Shown here piece after piece: positions 56,336 through 64,000 of a stretch of DNA of 64,000 nt. Source of the DNA: Stictocephala bisonia (Eukaryota > Arthropoda > Insecta > Hemiptera > Membracidae); assembly GCA_035578905.1 (NCBI GenBank), contig JAQJVL010000664.1, positions 310,001 through 374,000 on the forward strand, given 5' to 3'. The position numbers and the translations under genes are program-made. Positions within the stretch are counted from its first letter, which is position 1; each line of letters starts with the position of its first letter. A model generated the notes under the pieces. It was not told the DNA's origin. It was given only the letters and a program-made list of their open reading frames with translations, and did not search any database.

Positions 56336-57285
56336 TCCGTAACATTCATGGATGACCCACCTACCAAACATACGAATTGACCACATTACCAAAGCATATG
56401 AAGGACCACCTACCAAACATACGTACCACACACCATAAAATCATGACTTAACAGTCCACCCGCCTACTCAACACACAACACCTCTGATAAATAATCCACC
56501 TAACCATTACATAAAACCTTTGATTGATACTCAACATTCATGGATGACCCACCTACCAAACATACGAATTGACCACATTACCAAAGCATATGAAGGACCA
56601 CCTACCAAACATACGTACCACACACCATAAAATCATGACTTAACAGTCCACCCGCCTACTCAACACACAACACCTCTGATAGATAATCCACCTAACCATT
56701 ACATAAAACCTTTGATTGATACTCAACATTCATGGATGACCCACCTACCAAACATAAGAATTAACCACATTACCAAAGCATATGAAGGACCACCTACCAA
56801 ACATACGTACCACACACCATAAAATCATGACTTAACAGTCCACCCGCCTACTCAACACACAACACCTCTGATAGATAATCCACCTAACCATTACATAAAA
56901 CCTTTCATTGATACTCAACATTCATGGATGACCTACCTACCAAACATACGAATTGACCACATTACCAAAGCATATGAAGGACCACCTACCATACATACGT
57001 ACCACACACCATAAAATCATGACTTAACAGTCCACCCGCCCACTCAACACACAACACCTCTGATAGATAATCCACCTAACCACTACATAAAACCTTTGAT
57101 TGACATTTAACATTCATGGATGACCTACCTACCAAACATACGAATTGACCACATTACCAAAGCATATGAAGGACCACCTACCATACATACGTACCACACA
57201 CCATAAAATCATGACTTAACAGTCCACCCGCCTACTCAACACACAACAGCTCTGATAGATATCCACCTAACCACTACATAAAATA
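56336..57285. repeat. 192-bp satellite, five tandem copies
   Basis: AACATTCATGGATGACC(C/T)A recurs at 56,341, 56,533, 56,725, 56,917 and 57,109, exactly 192 bases apart. Each unit itself contains two related halves (CCACCTACCAAACATACGAA and CCACCTACCAAACATACGTA). Copies differ by a few substitutions (for example GATAAATAAT against GATAGATAAT). Confidence 0.95.
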
Positions 57286-57306
57286 GATAATACTATATAA
57301 AAACCA

Positions 57307-57590
57307 TACATTTTATATAGTATAACAGGGGAATTTGGGGGGTAATGTGGGGGAATGTGTGGGAAATGTGGGTAATGTGTGGGAAATGTGGGAAATGTGA
57401 GGGAATTGTGAGGGAAATGTGAGGGAAATGAGGCAAATTTTGTGGGGGAGGGGGTGGGGGTTGGCACCACTGCGCTTCCATCTTGGATCCGGTCACGTGA
57501 CCGCCGCCATCTTGGAAAACCCAAAAAAAAGTGGATCTCGAACCAGCAGAAAATAACTACTAAACTGGGTCCAGAACCGGCACATTTTAT
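57307..57590 (-). repeat. Right copy of the inverted repeat with E-box and YY1-like motifs
   Basis: Reverse complement of 47,051-47,311 with small differences: AAGATGGAAGCG instead of AAGATGGCGGCG at one site, CCATCTTGG intact at the other, and an extra unit in the TTTCCCACA ladder. It abuts the end of the 192-bp satellite. The 116- and 67-codon minus-strand frames are translations of the ladder (FPHISLTIPSHFP-like). Confidence 0.85.
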
Positions 57591-57599
57591 CTCCTCCCG

Positions 57600-58030
57600 G
57601 GTCTTTGATGTAAACAAAATATTTTTTTTTTAAAGAGAATATCACAAAATACATATAATCTTCACTTATTTATTAAATAAAATAATAATTAGCAATAAAT
57701 TAATTTATATTATATTAAACTAATTTACCTCTGTAGTTTAAATGAGTAGTTTTTCATAATTAACCATAGAGAACACTTTGAGTTTGTATAAATAGTTTTC
57801 TATATAATTGTTAGAATGCTATACAATTCCTAAAATAAATAACTAAAAAAGAAAATGTTTAAGTTCAGTTGTTTATAGTTGATTTAATAATAAAAAATAT
57901 GGTCCTCAAAAATACACATACAATAATTCGTTATACTATTATCATTTTGTTAACTTTTTAAAACATAACTAATTGTAGTTTATAAAAATAAAACAAACAT
58001 AAAAATACTAAATGAAAATAAAGTAGTTTT
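57600..58030. other. AT-rich non-coding DNA
   Basis: Nothing recognised. Confidence 0.5.
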
Positions 58031-58034
58031 GTAA

Positions 58035-58750
58035 AATTATATAAATTATCTATGTCACCGTAATATATCAATATTTGGGTTGGTATGCTAATCATATACA
58101 ATTGGAAAGCCAGTAAAATTTACTTACATTTTAGTACAATACATTAAGGTTTTTTTTTAGAACCCCAACTGATCGCATGACCCTAATACACAGAACAACA
58201 TATCATAACAAATGACAGTTTGAGGAATGCTGTCACCATTGTTAACATTTTACTGAGTAGGTATTATTGGGAGATATATGATTGTTGACTTGGGGATGAC
58301 TGATGCCTTAATTTACCATTGTGGCCTACTCACAATTTTCTGAACATAAATAGTCTAAACATAAGTACAATAAAATAAAGTCGTTTGAGTTTATTTACTC
58401 AACAACTAAAAACAAAGTAATTAAATGAAAATATATAAATTATCCATATCACCGTAATATATCAATACATTTTGATTGGTATGTTTATTGGAAAGAATTG
58501 GAAAACTAGTAAAATATACGAACGTTTTATGCAATATATTAAGGTATTTTTTTAGAATCTCAACTGATCGCACGACACTTACACACATCACAATCTACGA
58601 TAGCAAATGAGCAGTTTGTGGAAAGCTGCCACCATTGTTAACATTTCACTGAGCAGGTATTGTTGGGAGATATATGATTGTTGACTGGGAGATGACTGAT
58701 GTCTTCATCTACCATTGTGGACTACACACCATTCTCTGAACATAAATATT
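58035..58750. repeat. Tandem duplication of a ~395-bp unit
   Basis: CACCGTAATATATCAATA at about 58,056 recurs at about 58,450, and CTGAACATAAATA at 58,340 recurs at 58,736, a constant offset of 394-396. In between, ordered words are shared (ACTGATCGCA, CACCATTGTTAACATTT, TTGGGAGATATATGATTG). The copies have diverged by many substitutions, so the event is old. Confidence 0.85.
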
Positions 58751-58759
58751 GTTCCACAC

Positions 58760-60470
58760 AGTAAAATATTGTATTCATATGAGTAAATAATCTCCCATTA
58801 CCAAAGTAATTTGCAATGCACTAATCATAAAGTAAACTTATAATTATTATGGCAGAATAAGTTATCAATATTTAGTCAATATTCACCAGCTTACCAACTA
58901 TATTTTCATTTATATTCTTGGATCTCATTTACAGTACATCCGTATTTATGTATATGAAAATTGTGTTCCTACTATAAGTAATCGATTATTTATGAATATT
59001 TATTAACCTTTTTTTTGATGTAGTACTGGTAGTTAATTGTAAAATTAAATTTATATATGATTATTTTAAATCGTAAACCATTACAATAAGAAATTCCCAA
59101 TAGTAAAATGTATTTATAACTGATATCTGTAAAGACATTTAATAAGTTTATTATTTAAAACATGGAAAGTATTTGACAGAACCTTTTCAAGTAACAAGTT
59201 TTACTATAATCGTTAAACGTAAGTTTATGATCAAATAATTGAATATAGAGTGAATTTTTAAAACATATTATATAAGTTCTAAGAACTAAAGCTTCCGGGA
59301 AGGAATATTTGTTAAATACTTGTTTAGTAATGACACCAGCTGCTTAAGCAGTTGGGATATTATGTAACTGGTTATTTACTTATACTCTTATATATTTAAA
59401 TAATATGAGTTTCTAAATGAAGTGAATTACTAGCAATTTTTTTTTTCTACGAATAAGAAAAAATTTATTGATGAGCCAGGTACCTAGTAAATAAGTGTCA
59501 TACCTAAATTGATTGAGCAAGTTAGTACTTTTTCATTCAAAAATAATAAAATACATTTTACTCACTCGTTTAATATAATGTCAAAATTTATTAATTACAG
59601 AACAGTTAATATTACAGTGCTCAATTAAATTAAAACTTGGCAAATATTTACTATTTAGCACCCTTAATGTACCAAGCAATAAATTCAAACTGTTTATTTT
59701 TACAAAACATATAATTAATGCATTTTTAGATCTATAAATTATATTTATGAACTTTATTTGCAAATTCAACCAATAGTTTTGCATTTTAACCCAGTAATAA
59801 TTACATAAAGTAAAGTCTATTAGTATTAGCAGACTATATATTATAGTCACAGTTATTTTCCTGATAAATTATTTATGAATGCATTTATTGCTCAACTAAT
59901 ACGTAAATAATTGTTATAATTACAATCAGATTACTTATTGAAGCAAAATCGATTAGTTAAATCACCTAACACACTGTATAAACTATGAAAAAATTATCCG
60001 GTGTTTAAAGTAATTTAAGACGTTTTCGTGATCGAAATGATTACTAAAACTAAATTTATAAATAGAAATTTAGTATCTGTATGTATAAATAGAAGACGAG
60101 CTTTATCAAATTTCTTTAGATTCACTACATTGACTGACATACTCTAAATTGTAAAAAAGAAAATTGAGGTTCCCTCGTCATACATTATTTTAATAATAAT
60201 GTTCTAGACACTATGCTTACACCTTGGCCACCGTAAGGCATTTGAGTTAGGCAAAACGGTTTCACGTGATGTAAAACGAATGTATTGTTGCGCAGCACTT
60301 TTTTTTTTAATGAACCGAACAATTTAATTAAATGTACTGGGGTCAAATAAATAGGCTGAATATGTTCGACTTATTTAAAAAAATAAAAATATGCAAATAC
60401 AAGTTTAAATAAAAAATATAAAACAAAAGAAGAGGGTTTTTAATGAGTTATAATTATTCCGGAAATATTT
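58760..60470. other. AT-rich non-coding DNA
   Basis: An 89-codon minus-strand frame (59,581-59,850) consists of L, I, N, Y, K-rich text typical of AT-rich DNA and has no motif. Confidence 0.45.
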
Positions 60471-60473
60471 TAT

Positions 60474-61565
60474 GAACAAGCTTTGCTGGGATAACAATGT
60501 ATTGTTAGAATGTTTGCATTGTTAGACCCAACTGAATGCATTATATGCTGGATTAGATTTCGTGATTTATTCAAACAACTGATTAATGTTATCAGTTGAT
60601 TCAGAAGTACACTTCATTAAGAAAGTTTCCAAACAAGCTTTGCTGAGATAACAATGTCTTGTTACAATGTTTGCCTTGTTAGACCCTCTGAATCCATTAT
60701 ATGACGGATTAGATTACGTGATTTATTCAAACAGCTGATTAATGTTATCAGTTGATTCAGAATTACACTTCATTAAGAAAAGTTTCAGAACAAGCTTTGC
60801 TGAGATAACAATATCTTGTTACAATGTTTGCCTTGTTAGACCCACTGAATCCATTAGATGCTGGATTAGATTGCGTGATTTATTCAAACAACTGATTAAT
60901 GTTATCAGCTAATTTAGAAGTACACTTCATTAAGAAAAGTTTCTGAATAAACTTTGCTGAGATAATAATGTCTTGTTATAATGTTTGCCTTGTTAGACCT
61001 AACTGAATGCATTATATGACGGATTAGATTACGTGATTTATTCAAACAGCTGATTAATGTTATCAGTTGATTCAGAAGTACACTTCATTAAGAAAAGTTT
61101 CCGTACAAGCTTTGTAGAGATAACAATGTCTTGTTACAATGTTTGCCTTGTTAGACCCAACTGAATGCATTATATGACGGATTAGATTACGTGATTTATT
61201 CAAACAGCTGATTAATTTTATCAGTTGATTCAGAAGTACACTTCATTAAGAAAGGTTTCTGAATTAGCTTTGCTGGGATAACAATGTTTTGTTACAATGT
61301 TTGCCTTGTTAGACCCAACTGAATGCATTATGTGTCGGATTAGATTACGTGATTTATTCAAACAGCTGATTAATGTTGTCAGCTAATTTAGAAGTACACT
61401 TCATTAAGAAAAGTTTCTGAACAAGCTTTGCTGGGATAACAATATCTTGTTACAATGTTTGCCTTGTTAGACCCAACTGAATGCATTATATGACGGATTA
61501 GATTACGTGATTTACTCAAACAGCTGAACAATTTAGTCAGCTGAATCAGAAGTACACGTCATTAG
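60474..61565. repeat. ~157-bp tandem array, seven units
   Basis: Units begin AACAAGCTTTGCTGAGATAA at about 60,474, 60,632, 60,789, 60,947, 61,104, 61,262 and 61,420 (spacing 157-158). Each unit contains a hairpin CAACTGAT-TAATGTT-ATCAGTTG (perfect in some copies) and the word TTACGTGATTTATTCAAACA. The unit length is close to one nucleosome repeat. Confidence 0.95.
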
Positions 61566-61569
61566 GAAC

Positions 61570-63875
61570 GTTTATTCTTCATTTTAACTTTACTTAAAAT
61601 ACATTTTTGTTCATTTAATTTAAGTGTGAAAAGTATGTTCTACAAATTGAGACACCGTATTTAATTTTGATGTAACTATAAAATGTTTAAATCTTTCTGA
61701 ATATACATATATAATAATATAAGTGGTATAATTGTTTATTATCCATAGTATCCAAACTTCAATACCCTATATGAAAATAGTTATAATTGCATTAAAAATA
61801 TTGAAACCAAACACCACAAATATTTCTAAACCTACTGATATAGTAAATCGTGAATACTCATTCAACAAAAGTGTTTTAAAACAGCTGTTCCTTTTTAATA
61901 TTTAGGCTGAAGAGAATTTTCAGGAGGAGTGTGAGCGTTTTATTTAGTTACGGCTACATTTACATATTCATTTCAGCGTAACAACTTTTAAGGGTTATGA
62001 GAATATAAAAAGTTAAACTTGGTTGGAAGATGACAATGTAACTTTGTTGCCATACCTGCAAAAATATCATTTACAACGTACATTTCCGTAATGCATAAAA
62101 AATATACTCATTCATTACTTATATAATATTATTACGACTCCTTTGTTGTCGCCCTATTACCGAAATTAATTGTTATAATAGGAATATTAAGTCTTTTATT
62201 ACACTTTTTTATATTTTTACTAGTTATTATATTTCAGATCTGATCAGTTACTATATTTATAGACATAATTCTTTTACATAATCAATAGTGCGGGTAATAT
62301 ATAATAACCTACCACTACTTTACACATGACCTTTAGGTTTGTAACAAAACCCTCATTTTGTATAAACATAATTATAAGAACGTTATATTTTACATGGACA
62401 ACCATCTTTTTTTCTCTATGGTTATCAATTGTTTCTTTTTAAGACACAAATAATATTACGATTAGTTAAGAAGTTTATAAAACATAAAAAGAAATAGAAA
62501 CAATTGAAGTTCTGAGACAATTAATACAAGAACATGTTAGGTATATTCTGTATTCAGTAATTTTATATTTTGTACTAATTCAAAGGGTGAAAAAGTATAT
62601 CCAACTCTTCCGTAAATATTTTGTAAAATATCATTAACCTACCTAATGATGTTTACTTTTAGCAAAATCATTAATTGTGTTTTCATATTTAACATTTATT
62701 TCGTTTTCTGACGTTTTTGGTGAATAATAAATTAAAACATTTCCAAATATTTAGTCAGCTTACAGTTTTTACAATATTTATTCATATTGCTATGGAATTA
62801 CTTTTTGTAGTTTTATTATATAAAATTGTATCAGGAAAGTTTTATTTGAAACAATATAACTAAAAGGTAAATTATGTCGCATTCTTACAACATCATGTTA
62901 TCGACGACAAACTTTTTTTGTTTGTAATTACTGTTACAAAATACTGTTATAATTTAATTTTAACAGTTATATTTTGAATATTAGTACTATTCATATACAT
63001 AAATATTCGGATCACATAAAGTACAGTAAACATTGTTTTGGTGATTTGACTTTTATTTATAGCCACATATTCCTTTGACATAAACACTAAGTTTTTAATA
63101 TACTATGAAGTACCAGTTCTTTTTACTAGGAGCCTAAAAACAAATTTTTCAATAAAAATCTTTTCCCTTAATTTTGTCGTGTTTCAAATGTCCGTTTTGT
63201 TAAGTTCTACGTCTTATCTTTTTAAATATGAATTACGTCATTATGAATTCTCTTTTGGATTTTTCTTGTTCAAAAAAATCTAAAAAATTACATACTTATT
63301 ACATATTGTTAGAAAAAATACTGAGTATGACTATGTCACATACTTTAAGAATGAACAGGGGAAATAATTAGGGGAAGTTTGGAAACAACATTTAAATGTT
63401 AGTGGGAAACATGTTTCACTTATATAATTTATACCAAATAAAGGGAAGGAAAATACTGTATTACCAAAAGGACATCTACTTATTAAATTATGATACGTTT
63501 AAGATGTGGTAAACTCATTAAAACTTGTAGTTGGAACTGGAGAGGGAAACTTTCATATAATGGAACTTGCTGCTACATAATAATTTGAGAGCTTGATCGT
63601 TCTGTTTGTACACGCCTTCTTAATTACAGTAATATTTATAGTCAAATACAAGGGAGGGATTGAGCAGTTGGAACATAAGTAACCTTTGGACTAGTAAAAG
63701 TTTAGTAAAAACTTCATGTTTAACATCTTACAAATTAAGTTAACCTAAAGACGGACCGTCAATCAATGCAAACTAGCTATATTTTAAATCACTGACCTAA
63801 ACACACCTTGAGTGTATTTCAATTGTTTCGTCTTGAAATCAAACAGATCATTGAGAGGGTCCAAACACAAATTTT
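61570..63875. other. AT-rich non-coding DNA
   Basis: No open frame above 60 codons, no array, no RNA gene recognised. Confidence 0.5.
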
Positions 63876-63879
63876 GGAA

Positions 63880-64000
63880 ATTAATTTAAAGGACCGAAAC
63901 ATTGTTTAGGAGACGTCCTGCAACTCTCTCTATTGATATTCCGGTTTCTCTCACCGTCGTCGATCAGATAATGCAGCTTCCTGCCTTTACTTCTTCAGCC
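63880..64000 (-). pseudogene. Possible mariner-like transposase HTH scrap at the window edge
   Basis: The minus strand reads EEVKAGSCII, a TGA stop, then STTVRETGISIERVAGRLL. The pattern VRE-x-GISI-x-x-V resembles the second helix-turn-helix of mariner-type transposases that bind the terminal repeats. The local G+C is higher than around it. The stop codon and the window edge limit the call; a chance match is quite possible. Confidence 0.3.

Noticed and set aside
57267..57617. 116-codon proline/histidine-rich minus-strand protein
   Set aside because: It is the translated TTTCCCACA ladder of the inverted repeat; the 47-kb copy gives similar spurious frames.

Overview
The window looks like a piece of an animal genome, most likely an arthropod. 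It is AT-rich and gene-poor, and full of decayed transposable elements: a Jockey/CR1-like LINE, a gag relic of the kind common in arthropods, an arthropod-type Mutator-domain relic, an internally deleted piggyBac and a Maverick-like DNA polymerase B fragment. It also carries many minisatellite and satellite arrays. I saw no bacterial operons, rRNA, tRNA or complete multi-exon host gene. A run of exactly 500 N at 45,522-46,021 marks a scaffold join, so the window holds the end of one contig and the start of another.

Bases 1 to about 27,806 form one giant inverted repeat. The left arm (1 to ~11,560) is repeated in reverse complement in the right arm (~15,745 to 27,806). The loop between them carries a LINE. 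The arms differ mainly by homopolymer run length and short indels, and the right arm reads like unpolished long-read consensus. A fold-back (chimeric) read or assembly artefact is therefore at least as likely as a true genomic palindrome. The poor-quality stretch starts abruptly at about 13,370, inside the LINE reverse transcriptase, and runs with short clean breaks to about 44,640.

Bases 28,157 to about 39,460 are a compositionally different island. It is visibly richer in G+C, has coding-like stretches on both strands broken by frameshifts, and shows a direct-repeat architecture: ~125-bp tandem arrays followed by the same GC-rich block at 34.5-35.1 kb and again at 37.5-38.7 kb. I could not assign any of its proteins to a family. 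Integrated or contaminating DNA from a large virus or another organism is possible but unproven. From 39.5 to 45.5 kb come minisatellites and a possible DNA transposon with imperfect terminal inverted repeats.

The second contig (46,022-64,000) reads cleanly. A 0.26-0.28 kb repeat containing E-box and YY1-like motifs occurs at 47.05-47.31 kb and, inverted, at 57.31-57.59 kb. Between the copies lie GC-rich, 78-bp and 192-bp arrays, a polymerase B fragment, a 178-codon open frame behind a splice-acceptor-like site, and a 1,356-bp piggyBac-like element with perfect TTAA ends. That element sits inside the 178-codon frame and changes its predicted C-terminus. The remainder is AT-rich, with a ~395-bp duplication, a ~157-bp tandem array and a possible mariner scrap at the right edge.
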